The translations under genes were made by a program, and so were the position numbers. A stretch of 24,441 nucleotides of DNA, from positions 1-24,441 of the forward strand of contig CAZBZG010000028.1 of the NCBI GenBank assembly GCA_964496245.1, written 5' to 3'. The notes under the pieces were generated by a model that did no database searches, was not told where the DNA came from, and saw only the letters and a program-made list of their open reading frames with translations. Shown in pieces: positions 15,632 to 23,327 of the stretch; the first letter of the stretch is position 1, and the number at the start of each line of letters is the position of its first letter. The DNA is from CAZBZG01 sp964496245. Its GTDB lineage: Bacteria > Planctomycetota > SZUA-567.

Positions 15632-15686
15632 GGGCTCTCCTTCTCGTCCGTCCGCATGGAACCGGCGCGGGATGGCGTCTGCTCGT

Positions 15687-15714
15687 AGCATAGCTTTGCG
15701 CGGTTTCCTGTCAA
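15687..15714 (-). promoter_or_regulatory. Promoter for the PLP enzyme-rnr pair
   Basis: On the minus strand, a perfect TTGACA (15714-15709), a 16-nt spacer and TATGCT (15692-15687) lie about 56 nt upstream of the GTG start. Confidence 0.65.
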
Positions 15715-15738
15715 GCGGGGGCGCCCGAGTTCCTGGGA

Positions 15739-15767
15739 TTGACACTCCGCCTCCGGTGCCCTATACT
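15739..15767 (+). promoter_or_regulatory. Near-consensus promoter for the C39-like/TPR operon
   Basis: TTGACA (15739-15744), exactly 17 nt, then TATACT (15762-15767), 11 of 12 consensus bases. It is 54 nt upstream of the ATG and diverges from the promoter at 15687-15714. Confidence 0.72.
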
Positions 15768-15821
15768 GCGAGGGACGGCTCGGCATGCGGGGAGGGGCTG
15801 CAGCCGCAAGGAGGTCCACGA

Positions 15822-16601
15822 ATGACTGGGAAGAAGATCCCCGCGGACGGGCCGCGCGCGACTGCCCCCGCCGCATGCGCCTTCCTGCTCGCGTTCATCG
15901 GTCTCGCATTCATCGGTCTCAATGGGTGCAACGGTGAATCACAAGGGCCGGCGCGGCGCCCTGCTGCCCGGGCGGCTCCGCGCGCGTCCGTGGCTGCCCT
16001 CAACCAGGCCCTGGCCGCGGTCCGCGACGGCGAGGCGTCCGACGTGCCGGACGCCCACACCATCCGGGGCGTGCCTACGCGACGCCAGGTGAACGAGAAC
16101 ACGTGCGTGCTCGCCTGCGTCGAGATGCTCTTCGGCTACTGGAACCTCGACCGGGGGAACCAGCTCCATCTCGCCCGGGCCTATGCCCGTGCCAATCCCA
16201 CCTCTCCGGGCCGCAAGGCGATCGCAAGCCTCACGGACGGGCAGCTCCCCACGGCGAACTGGGACGGACTCGAGACCAACTACAACGGGCTCATCAACTA
16301 CCTGAACAAGGCATTGGGCGACAAGGGCAAGTGCTACTACTGGTCCTACGCGGGCGAGGGAGGCCCGGATCGCCATCTCCTGGCGCTCAAGACGCTCATC
16401 AGCCGGGACGTGCCCGTGCTCGCATCCATCAAGGGCGCTGGCATCGACATCGGCCACTCCGTGCTCGTGACGGGCTACGGCCCCCGGCATGTCGGTCTGA
16501 TCGACCCCATCACCGGCCGGCGGGTGCGTCAGGGGCTCGACCAGTTCATGGAAGCGTTCCAACGCATCAACTGCGAATGGGTCACCTTTGTCCCGGAATG
16601 A
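15822..16601 (+). CDS. C39-like cysteine peptidase domain protein, putative lipoprotein
   Basis: A 259-residue protein. The ATG at 15822 follows AAGGAGGT, and an earlier in-frame start lies upstream of the promoter. A hydrophobic segment (17-33) ends in LNGC (33-36), close to a lipobox, with C36 as the possible lipidated cysteine. After a Pro/Ala/Arg-rich linker, residues 80-259 resemble a C39-type papain-like fold. VPTRRQVNENTCVLACVEML supplies the oxyanion Gln89 and a nucleophile Cys95 (C99 as alternative). GHSVLVTGYG supplies His212, and LIDPITG supplies Asp228. Whether it cleaves peptides is unknown, since many standalone C39_2-type domains have no known substrate. It is 10 nt upstream of the TPR gene. 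Confidence 0.82.
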   Translation: MTGKKIPADGPRATAPAACAFLLAFIGLAFIGLNGCNGESQGPARRPAARAAPRASVAALNQALAAVRDGEASDVPDAHTIRGVPTRRQVNENTCVLACVEMLFGYWNLDRGNQLHLARAYARANPTSPGRKAIASLTDGQLPTANWDGLETNYNGLINYLNKALGDKGKCYYWSYAGEGGPDRHLLALKTLISRDVPVLASIKGAGIDIGHSVLVTGYGPRHVGLIDPITGRRVRQGLDQFMEAFQRINCEWVTFVPE

Positions 16602-16611
16602 GGGGAGGCGG

Positions 16612-18120
16612 ATGCGGCATGCACGGAAACGGAGATTTGCCGTGAGCGAAACATGCACCAGGATCGCACGAGGTCTCATCAGCCTCTTCTTCCTGCTCCT
16701 GATGGCCCCGGCCGGCTATGCGGCCGACGCGCCGGCTCTGCTGCGCACCGGGTTGGCCCGGATCGACAAGGGCGATCACGCGGGCGCCCTCCAGATCTTC
16801 ACGCAGTGCATCGAGCGCTACCCGGAGTACGCGCCCGCCTACTACAACCGCAGCCTCGTTTGGATGGCCCGGGGCGACGACGACAAGGCCGTCCTGGACC
16901 TGACCTCGGTTCTCCGGCTGACGCCCGGCCACGTCCAGGCGCTCGTCAATCGTGGCGTGGCCTACCGCAACCAGGACGAGACGGGCAAGGCGCTCGCGGA
17001 TTTCGCCAAAGCCGTCGCGCTGGACAAGACATCCACCACGGTCTGGCTGCAGCAGGGCTACACGCACCTCTGCCGGTTCGATTACGACGAGGCGGCGCGC
17101 GCCTACAGCCGCGCGATCGAGCTGGCGCCCAAGGACCCCCGGGGCTATTACTACCGCGGCAACGCCTACTGCGCCGGCGGGCATTACGACAAGGCCCTCA
17201 AGGATTTCGGCCGCGCGTTGCTGCTCGACCCGGAGCGAGGCCGATACTACACGCACCGCGGCTACATCTTCCAGAAGGCGGGATATCTCGACCGGGCCAA
17301 GACCGATCTCACCAAGGCGCTGGAACTCCAACCCAACGACCCGCTCGCCCTGCTCAACCGCGCGCTCGTCTACGTCAAGAGCCGCGAGTTCGACCGGGCC
17401 ATCGCCGACTGCAACCGGGCGATCGCCGTGGACAAGACCCTGGCCGACGCCTACTGCATCCGCGGCATCGCCTACCGCGGCAAGCGGGATTACGACAGGG
17501 CCGTCGCCGACTACTCCAAGGCCCTGGCCCTCTCCCCCCGTCACGCGCCCACCTATCAGGAGCGGGGCAACGTGTATACCGAGCAGGGCCTCTGGGAGGA
17601 GGCCATTGGCGACTACACGCACGCCATCGAATGCAATCCGACGCTGGCGAGCGCCTACCTCAACCGCGGCAACGCCCATCACAACCTGGGCGAATACGAC
17701 AAGGCCACGGCCGACTACCGCAAGTCCCTGGAGGTCGACCCCGTGAGCGCCTTTCGCTCCTACGTCTGCTTCGCCCTGTTCTGCAGCCGGCTGAAGAGCG
17801 GCGATACCGCCATTCAGGCGGAAGCCAAGAAGTACCGGGCGGCCTTCAACCCCGGCGGCTGGGAAGGGCGCGTCTTCGACTTCTTCTGCGGCGACATCGA
17901 GGAGGCCGCGCTCTTTGCCGCCGCCCGCTCGGTCAAGCCGGAGAAGGAGAAGGGGCAGCTCTGCGAAGCCTACTTCTACGCCGGCATGGTGCGCCTCGCC
18001 CAAGGCGACAAACGCGGCGCGCACAAGCTCTTCCGCAAGTGCCTCGACACGGGCATGAAGCACTTCCGCGAGTACATGCTTGCCCGGCGGGAATTGAGCG
18101 AGGCGACCGAGGGGAGGTGA
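16612..18120 (+). CDS. Secreted TPR-repeat protein
   Basis: A 502-residue protein if started at the ATG at 16612 (GGGGAGG just upstream). A GTG at 16642 with GGAG at 7 nt would give a tidier signal peptide and is a real alternative. The hydrophobic segment GLISLFFLLLMAPAGYA ends in an AxA-like cleavage site. About ten consecutive 34-residue TPRs follow, for example AYYNRSLVWMARGDDDKAVL and AYLNRGNAHHNLGEYDKATA, each with the W/Y-N-RG-Y-A-D pattern. The last 140 residues are less regular and contain several cysteines. It is likely a periplasmic scaffold. It shares the promoter of the C39-like gene, and its stop is 7 nt from the stop of the convergent kinase. Confidence 0.9.
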   Translation: MRHARKRRFAVSETCTRIARGLISLFFLLLMAPAGYAADAPALLRTGLARIDKGDHAGALQIFTQCIERYPEYAPAYYNRSLVWMARGDDDKAVLDLTSVLRLTPGHVQALVNRGVAYRNQDETGKALADFAKAVALDKTSTTVWLQQGYTHLCRFDYDEAARAYSRAIELAPKDPRGYYYRGNAYCAGGHYDKALKDFGRALLLDPERGRYYTHRGYIFQKAGYLDRAKTDLTKALELQPNDPLALLNRALVYVKSREFDRAIADCNRAIAVDKTLADAYCIRGIAYRGKRDYDRAVADYSKALALSPRHAPTYQERGNVYTEQGLWEEAIGDYTHAIECNPTLASAYLNRGNAHHNLGEYDKATADYRKSLEVDPVSAFRSYVCFALFCSRLKSGDTAIQAEAKKYRAAFNPGGWEGRVFDFFCGDIEEAALFAAARSVKPEKEKGQLCEAYFYAGMVRLAQGDKRGAHKLFRKCLDTGMKHFREYMLARRELSEATEGR

Positions 18121-18127
18121 TGCGCGA

Positions 18128-20704
18128 TCACGGCCGGAAGAAGCCATACAGCTTCGGTGGATCGGGGCGCATGTCGGGAATGCGCCGGCGGACGGCGTTT
18201 CGGGACCGGAACGGGTCCCTGGCGCCGGGTCCGCGCAACTCCGCTTCGGAGATGGGGAGGGGCGGCGGGGCGCTCTGCCAGACGGCCTGCTGCTCAGCCT
18301 TGCGGGTGGCCGCAAGACCCGCGAGCGCTCGCTCGTCTCGCGCGTAGCCCTCCACCGCCAGCGCAGCCTGGAATGCTGCGCGCGCCTCGCGCCACTGCTT
18401 CCGGTCGAGCAGCTGTTGCGCCCGCTTTACCGTGCGGGCGAATCGGGCCGCACGCGCGCGCTTCAAGCCCTCCAGGGCCGCGCGGTCCGTCTCGCGGCCT
18501 TTGCGGCCCAAGACGGCCTGGAACGCCTGCGCAGCCTGTTCGAATTGCTCCTGGTCCATCAGCTGGCGCGCCTTGGCCATGGCGGCGGCGTAGGCCTCGG
18601 CATCGGCCGCCTTCCTCATGCCCTCCCCTACGGCTTGGATGCCCTGCTGCGCGTCGGGGTCCTCCTCGTAGCCCTCCACGGCCAGCGCCGCCTTGAACGC
18701 GGCCACGGCCTGGGGCCATTCCTCCTGGGCGGCATGTTGGCGGGCTGTCTCCATGGCCGCTGCGTAGCGGCCCTTGCGGGCGTTGCGCAGACCAGCCTTG
18801 GCCGCCTCGTCGTCCGCCCGGCCCTCCACAGCCAGCGCCTTGGCAAACTCGGCTTCGGCTTCGGCCCAGGCCTTTTTGGCAAGCTCTTCGCGACCGCGCG
18901 CCATTGCCCGGTCGTACGCTTCCTGCAGGCGCATCCGATCCTGGATGCGGGACCGCAGGCCTTCGACCGCCTCGGTCTTTTGCAGGGCGGCTGCCTCTTG
19001 GACGCTGGCGAGCGCCTGGTCCAACTTGCCGGCCTCAAGGGCGGTCAGCGCCGCGCTCAGGTGCTGCTGGTATTCGCGCGCGGTCTCGGCCTCGGCCTTT
19101 TGCGTCCGCACCCGCGTGAGCAGAGCGTTGACGGCCGTGCGCTCGGCCTCCGACCGGGCCGTCGCCAGGACCTGACCGGCTTGATCCAAGGCTGCATCGA
19201 GGTCCGCGGCGGCGTCCGAAGCCGCAAGTTCCTGCAAACGGGCGAACCGCTCCTCGAACCGGTCCTCCAGCGCGGGTGGCTCGTCCGGAGGCGTGACGGG
19301 CTCCGGCGGGATTTCCTTCGGCGGGGCGGGCATGTCATTCGAAGGCGGCAGCCAACCGGCCAGATGCGCGCCGAGCGCGCCCAGCAGCAGCACGACGACC
19401 GCGCCGGCCAAGATCAGGCCGCCGCGGGGCGCGCGCGACCGGCCCGCCGGAGCGCCGGCCCCGACCTGGGTCGGCGCGGGGGCTTCGGCCGCGGGTTCTG
19501 CAGCTCCTTGTGTGGGGGCAGCCTGCCCCTCAGCTGCCGGCGTCACGGTCTTGGCCACGCCCGCGGCCGTGGGTTCGACCTGTTCGTGGCCGACCGTGGG
19601 ACGCACGAGTTCGCCAGCCGTACGCGAACGGTACACGAACTCGGTCTCGTCCGCATCCACAATGGTGGCGCCGGTAAGATCATCCGTGCGCTTGACCTGC
19701 TCGCCCCGGTCGCCGGCCTGCAGCTTCTGATACTGGCGCAGGTCATGCAGCATCTCGTCCATGTTGGCGTATCGGTGCTCGAGATCGAAGGCCATGCTGC
19801 ACTGGATGATGTCGGCGAGTTCCGTGGGCAGATCCGGACTGAGCCGGCCCGCCGGTGCGGGCGGTTCCTGATTGCTGATGGCTGAAATGATCTCGTAGAC
19901 CGAGGTCTTTTCCTGGTAGGGTGCCGTGCGGGTGACCAGCTTGTAGAGCGTGGCGCCCAGCGAGTAGATGTCGGCCCGTTCGTCTACGTGCTTGCTCGAG
20001 CGCACCTGTTCGGGGGACATGTAGCACGGGGTGCCCATGACCGCCTGGCTCATGGTCATGCCGGATGTGCCGGCCGCGCCCTTGGCAATCCCCAGATCGC
20101 TCACCTTGACCACGAAACCGCCGTCCTCCCGGCCGCAAGCCAGGAGATTGTCGGGCTTGACGTCCCGGTGGATGATGCCGTTGGCATGCAGATAGCGCAG
20201 CCCCTCGGCCGCCTGGATGGCGAACTCCAGCTTCTGGTCGAGGCTGAAGCCTTCCTGAATCTCCTGCTGGGAGAGGATCCTCGACAGCAGTTCCATGGCG
20301 TAGTAGGGCCGCCGCTCGTGTATGCCGCCACCGTAGACCTGGATCACGTTCTCGTGGTGCAAACAGACGAGGCTGCGCCACTCGGCTTCGAAGCGCTCCA
20401 TGCTCGCGTTCGGCATGGCCAGCTTGACCGCGACCGTCTCGCCGGGGAGCGGGATCTTGTGCGCCTTGAGGATCGACCGCACGGTATTGACGTCCAGGTC
20501 CTGACCGGCCAGCTCCTGGCTGAAGGCCGCGGCGTTTTTTCGCCGCTCCACGTGGTTCTCGCCCTGGACCTGAGTGTAGGCGTAGAGCATGGTGTAGTCG
20601 AACTTGTCGAGATCCACCTTTGCGAGGTAGACTTCGGCCATGCCGCCCTGGCCGATCAAGGACTTGAGCGTATAGACCCCGTCGATCACGTTTTCGTCTG
20701 GCAT
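18128..20704 (-). CDS. Transmembrane Ser/Thr protein kinase with N-lobe insertion and extracytoplasmic helical repeats
   Basis: An 858-residue Hanks-type kinase. The ATG at 20704 follows GAGGAAAAG. The glycine loop is IGQGGMAEVYLAKV (17-30). The VAVK lysine is K94, so about 60 residues (31-90, DLDKFDYTMLYAYTQVQGEN onward) are inserted where most kinases have about ten. HRDVKPDN (179-186) is the catalytic loop, DLG (203-205) replaces DFG, and GTPCYMSPEQ (224-232) is the P+1 region. After the kinase domain (to about 325) comes a P/A/T-rich linker, one membrane segment (428-451), and a proline-rich stretch. The outer part has repeated helical hairpins of TPR-like type, such as WPQAVAAFKAALAVEGY and WREARAAFQAALAVEGY. 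It probably senses or scaffolds envelope partners. The adjacent convergent TPR and C39-like proteins are candidates. Confidence 0.93.
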   Translation of the reverse strand: MPDENVIDGVYTLKSLIGQGGMAEVYLAKVDLDKFDYTMLYAYTQVQGENHVERRKNAAAFSQELAGQDLDVNTVRSILKAHKIPLPGETVAVKLAMPNASMERFEAEWRSLVCLHHENVIQVYGGGIHERRPYYAMELLSRILSQQEIQEGFSLDQKLEFAIQAAEGLRYLHANGIIHRDVKPDNLLACGREDGGFVVKVSDLGIAKGAAGTSGMTMSQAVMGTPCYMSPEQVRSSKHVDERADIYSLGATLYKLVTRTAPYQEKTSVYEIISAISNQEPPAPAGRLSPDLPTELADIIQCSMAFDLEHRYANMDEMLHDLRQYQKLQAGDRGEQVKRTDDLTGATIVDADETEFVYRSRTAGELVRPTVGHEQVEPTAAGVAKTVTPAAEGQAAPTQGAAEPAAEAPAPTQVGAGAPAGRSRAPRGGLILAGAVVVLLLGALGAHLAGWLPPSNDMPAPPKEIPPEPVTPPDEPPALEDRFEERFARLQELAASDAAADLDAALDQAGQVLATARSEAERTAVNALLTRVRTQKAEAETAREYQQHLSAALTALEAGKLDQALASVQEAAALQKTEAVEGLRSRIQDRMRLQEAYDRAMARGREELAKKAWAEAEAEFAKALAVEGRADDEAAKAGLRNARKGRYAAAMETARQHAAQEEWPQAVAAFKAALAVEGYEEDPDAQQGIQAVGEGMRKAADAEAYAAAMAKARQLMDQEQFEQAAQAFQAVLGRKGRETDRAALEGLKRARAARFARTVKRAQQLLDRKQWREARAAFQAALAVEGYARDERALAGLAATRKAEQQAVWQSAPPPLPISEAELRGPGARDPFRSRNAVRRRIPDMRPDPPKLYGFFRP
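19501..19536. repeat. Nested hairpin in the kinase linker
   Basis: GGGGCA-GCC-TGCCCC (19515-19529) sits inside an outer CAGCT (19501-19505) / AGCTG (19532-19536). It encodes part of the Ala/Pro-rich linker before the membrane segment (about residues 390-402). TGTGGGGGCA is shared with the intergenic repeat near 6579. Low complexity could explain it. Confidence 0.35.
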
Positions 20705-20786
20705 CTCTTTTCCTCGGACGAATCAGCACAGCCGTCCACGCCACAGGCCCGGAGATGGGGCCCCACCGGGCGGAACGCCGGAGATG

Positions 20787-20815
20787 ATTGTAAGATGGCT
20801 GGGCGGGCGGGGCAA
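20787..20815 (-). promoter_or_regulatory. Candidate kinase promoter
   Basis: On the minus strand, TTGCCC (20815-20810), 17 nt, TACAAT (20792-20787), about 83 nt upstream of the kinase ATG. The -10 is 5/6 and the -35 weak. It overlaps the hairpin at 20807-20834. Confidence 0.45.
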
Positions 20816-20834
20816 TGCCTTTCTCCCGCCCCGC
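20807..20834 (-). terminator. Stem-loop just after the propeller stop codon
   Basis: GCGGGGC pairs with GCCCCGC (7-bp stem, 14-nt loop) immediately downstream of the propeller gene. No U-run follows, so it may reduce rather than stop read-through into the kinase gene. Confidence 0.3.
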
Positions 20835-22013
20835 TCATTCCACCACAGATTGGATGTCCAGGAGGTAGATCTGCCGGCCGTTGCCCGCGTGCGTGCTGTC
20901 GATCGTGATGCAGCGGCCGTCGCGACTGGTGCGGGGATGGAGATCGCAGCGCCACTCGCCCGTGTAGGCGGGCGGCGAATGAAGAGGACCGAGGTCGATG
21001 CGGCGGTCGGTGGCCGGATGATAGAGGTAGAGCGGCTGATCGCGGCCGGAGGCGCCCTGCGGATAGCTGTCGTTCAGGATCCATTCGCCGCCCGGCAGGT
21101 ACGTGCAGTGCCCGTCCGCGGTCATCTTGTCCGCGCCCACGACTTCGGCCGCCCCGGTCTTCTCGTGGATGAGGTAGAAGGCCCGGCCGGCTTCCGCACG
21201 CTCGGCCCAGGCCAGAATGTGGTCGGGATCGCGCCAGATGAAGTGGCTGAACTTTCCTCCGGGATGGAGCACCCGGACGTTGCCCCCATCCGGATCGGCC
21301 GTGCACATGCGCGTGGCGTGGATGCCGCCTTTGTCCCGCGGATGCCAGCGGTGCAGGAAGAGAAAGCGGGATCCGTCCGGATTGAAGAGGAGGTGATTGA
21401 ACCAGTGCACGCAGTCGTCCGCATCCGCCGGCTGCGGCGCCTGGGCGGCAGCCTGGGCGATGGTGAAAATCATCTCCGCCCGGCCGCTCGCGAGGTTTAC
21501 GGCGTAGAGGCCGTGATCGTCGGGCGCGTCGACGTCGCGCGTGGGGTCCTCGCCCGCGTATCCGTAGCCCGGCCGGAGCCGGCCCGTGCGCAGAAAGTCC
21601 AGGCTGACCGCGCGCCCGCCGTCGGGACTGAGCGCATACACGGGGTGTTCGAGCGTGCGCGTCTCGCCGGTGAACACGTCCAGAACGCGCGCGCAGAAGC
21701 CGTCGTCCGTGCGGTCGTTGTAGATGACTTCGCTTTCAGCCCCCGGGATCCACTGGAGCATGCATCCCTGCTGCCAGCACCATGCCCGGGTCTGGCCGAG
21801 TTCGATCCAGCGGTCGTTCTCGGCCAGGTCGATCATGCCCAGGCGAATCTCGTCTTCCGGCGTGGGACTGCGGCCTTCGAAGTCCACCTCCATGCCGAGG
21901 ACGTACCGTCCCGTGGGGTCGAACTGAAGCTTGTCGTAGTAGCCGAACCAGTGGTATTTCGGGCCGCGGGTCAGCGCCCGCATGGACACCGCTGGGTTGC
22001 CTGGTGCAGTCAT
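20835..22013 (-). CDS. Beta-propeller protein, oligogalacturonate lyase (PL22)/TolB-like
   Basis: A 392-residue protein. The ATG at 22013 follows GAGGAG and overlaps the upstream small frame in ATGA. The longer frame from 22316 is out-of-family sequence. There is no signal peptide, so a cytoplasmic location is likely. Blade-like repeats are visible: LQFDPTGRYVLGMEV, YALSPDGGRAVSLDF, LLFNPDGSRFLFLHRW, FIWRDPDHILAWAE, CTYLPGGEWILNDSYP and DLHPRTSRDGRCITIDS. His-rich loops (HWFNHLLF, GIHATRM, FSHFIWRD, GHCTYLPGG) resemble those of PL22 oligogalacturonate lyases, where His/Gln residues bind Mn. A lyase activity is plausible but not shown. Many environmental relatives are annotated only as TolB-like or WD40-like proteins. 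It diverges from an AraC regulator that probably controls it. Confidence 0.82.
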   Translation of the reverse strand: MTAPGNPAVSMRALTRGPKYHWFGYYDKLQFDPTGRYVLGMEVDFEGRSPTPEDEIRLGMIDLAENDRWIELGQTRAWCWQQGCMLQWIPGAESEVIYNDRTDDGFCARVLDVFTGETRTLEHPVYALSPDGGRAVSLDFLRTGRLRPGYGYAGEDPTRDVDAPDDHGLYAVNLASGRAEMIFTIAQAAAQAPQPADADDCVHWFNHLLFNPDGSRFLFLHRWHPRDKGGIHATRMCTADPDGGNVRVLHPGGKFSHFIWRDPDHILAWAERAEAGRAFYLIHEKTGAAEVVGADKMTADGHCTYLPGGEWILNDSYPQGASGRDQPLYLYHPATDRRIDLGPLHSPPAYTGEWRCDLHPRTSRDGRCITIDSTHAGNGRQIYLLDIQSVVE

Positions 22014-22270
22014 GGGGGTCTCCTCTTCACGCTTGCGCACAGATGCTTCCGGCCATTGCATACCGGGTGCCAGGCCGAGAAGTCCTGGGTCGCCGGGTGA
22101 AAGGGCAGATACACCTGCCGGTGGGGCAGATCCCACGCGTCTTCGTAGCGCTCGTGGCCGTAGACCGCGGCAAAGCGCTGGCTCTGGCTGGGACAGAGCC
22201 GGATGTGGCGGGGCACGTAACCCGTAGGGATCCGGCGTATGGTTTTTAGAAAAAGGTCTCGCCTGGACAT
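22010..22270 (-). pseudogene. Truncated URO-D-like (uroporphyrinogen decarboxylase/methyltransferase family) N-terminus
   Basis: An 86-residue frame with codon usage like real genes. It starts MSRRDLFLKTIRRIPTGYVP, with a GGAAG-type ribosome site 4 nt upstream. The arrangement RRDxFLxTI...VPRHIRLCP, GHERYEDAWDLPHRQVYLP and DFSAWHP resembles the first 60-70 residues of URO-D-like proteins. Such proteins usually have 330-400 residues and are common near carbohydrate genes in planctomycete-like genomes. The rest of the barrel is missing and the frame ends in unrelated, Lys/Arg-rich sequence (NGRKHLCASVKRRPP). Its stop overlaps the propeller ATG. Most likely it is a deletion remnant retained as a translated leader. 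A genuine small protein is the alternative. Confidence 0.45.
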
Positions 22271-22271
22271 C

Positions 22272-22306
22272 TTGCTTCCATTCCAGATCGACATATAATA
22301 CTATGT
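22272..22306 (+). promoter_or_regulatory. AT-rich divergent control region with AraC promoter and possible operator
   Basis: TTGCTT (22272-22277), 16 nt, TATAAT (22294-22299) would start the AraC transcript near 22306, upstream of the chosen ATG at 22339. ACATA (22291-22295) and TATGT (22302-22306) form an inverted repeat over the -10 box, a possible autoregulatory site. This is the most AT-rich stretch in the window. Confidence 0.45.
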
Positions 22307-22338
22307 TATCATGCATCTTTCGTGTTCGCCATAGACGG

Positions 22339-23151
22339 ATGACGCAAATTCTTACCGATTCGTCTCATGATACCAGCCTGGACCGCCAGCCCTGGGGCGC
22401 GTACAACTTCCTGAGCCGTGGCCCGGGTTTCCACATGGACGCGCACCAGCACGCGTATCTCCAGCTGATCCACGTGCTCGCCGGCGAACTCCGCGTGGAA
22501 CTGTCCGGCAAGTCCATGCGCCTGGAACCAGGCGACGTGCACCTGTTACCGCCCGGCTACGCGCACGCGCTCTTCAGCCCCCAGGGCTACCGCCAGTTCG
22601 GCGTCAACTTCACGGCCGAACATGACAACCGGGGACTGCTCAACGCCCTGCTGCAGGCCTTTCCCGAGCCTGCGCGTGTGCTCCTCCCGTTCCGCGAGAC
22701 CTGGGAGGAGGCCCTCGATCGGGAGGTGCTGGAGGGCCTCCACCCGGAATGGTTCCGCGTCTTTCACACCCTCGACGATTACGCGATCAGCCTGCTTGAA
22801 ACGCAGACGGAGCGGGCGGCAGAGACGCGTGTGCGGGAACTCGTGGGATTCCTTTCCGCGCACCTCCAGGACCCCCTCCAGGTGGCTGACATCGCACAGG
22901 CGCTTTACGTAAGCCGGGCGACCCTCCAGCGGCTCTGCCAGCGCACGTTTCAGTGCGGAGCCGCGCATCTCCACGAACGCCTGCGGCTGCAGCGCGCTGC
23001 TACACGTCTTCTGGATCCAGAACTTTCGGTGGGCGAATGCGCGGTCGCTTGCGGGTATGCGGACGTCTTCCACTTCAGCCGCGCGTTCAAGCGCGTCTTC
23101 GGCGTCTCGCCCACAGCCTATCGGGCTGAACGGAAACGGGCTTGGGGGTGA
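22339..23151 (+). CDS. AraC/XylS-family transcription regulator with cupin sensor
   Basis: A 270-residue protein. Residues 20-95 form a cupin-like sensor (MDAHQHAYLQLIHVLAGELRV, then LEPGDVHLLPPGYAHAL), with H36 and H38 in place to bind a ligand or metal. Residues 165-265 carry two helix-turn-helix motifs: VADIAQALYVSRATLQRLCQ (182-201) and SVGECAVACGY through FSRAFKRVFGVSPTAYR (230-261), the AraC signature. The ATG at 22339 is preferred over 22303 because the latter falls between the -10 box and the expected transcription start. The ribosome site is weak (GACGG). It is divergent from the URO-D remnant and propeller gene and probably activates them in response to a sugar. Confidence 0.92.
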   Translation: MTQILTDSSHDTSLDRQPWGAYNFLSRGPGFHMDAHQHAYLQLIHVLAGELRVELSGKSMRLEPGDVHLLPPGYAHALFSPQGYRQFGVNFTAEHDNRGLLNALLQAFPEPARVLLPFRETWEEALDREVLEGLHPEWFRVFHTLDDYAISLLETQTERAAETRVRELVGFLSAHLQDPLQVADIAQALYVSRATLQRLCQRTFQCGAAHLHERLRLQRAATRLLDPELSVGECAVACGYADVFHFSRAFKRVFGVSPTAYRAERKRAWG

Positions 23152-23202
23152 CCGCAGGCGGGGTCCTCGGCGTTGCCTGGCAAGATCCGAATCGCATGTT
23201 GC

Positions 23203-23288
23203 GGGTGCCATGCCCATCCTCGGATGGGCATGCGAAGCGTCAAACCCGGTTGCACGGCATGCCCACCCTCCGGGTGGGCATGGCACCC
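23203..23288. repeat. Second two-hairpin palindromic element
   Basis: Hairpin 1: CATGCCCATCC-TC-GGATGGGCATG (23209-23232), 11-bp stem. Hairpin 2: CATGCCCACCC-TCC-GGGTGGGCATG (23258-23282), 11-bp stem. The ends GGGTGCCATGCCCA (23203-23216) and TGGGCATGGCACCC (23275-23288) are a perfect 14-bp inverted repeat. It has the same opposed-unit design as the 881-951 family but unrelated sequence. It lies between the AraC stop and a convergent gene. Confidence 0.85.
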
Positions 23289-23327
23289 ACGCTCGAGCGA
23301 AAAGACAGGGATATTTCCTCGCGGACC

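Noticed and set aside
15632..15686. A SAM-type riboswitch before the PLP enzyme
   Set aside because: The leader is only about 50 nt and shows no paired helices of a SAM aptamer.
20835..22316. A 100-residue N-terminal extension of the propeller protein
   Set aside because: The extension lacks propeller character and crosses the divergent control region. The ATG at 22013 has GAGGAG and an ATGA overlap.
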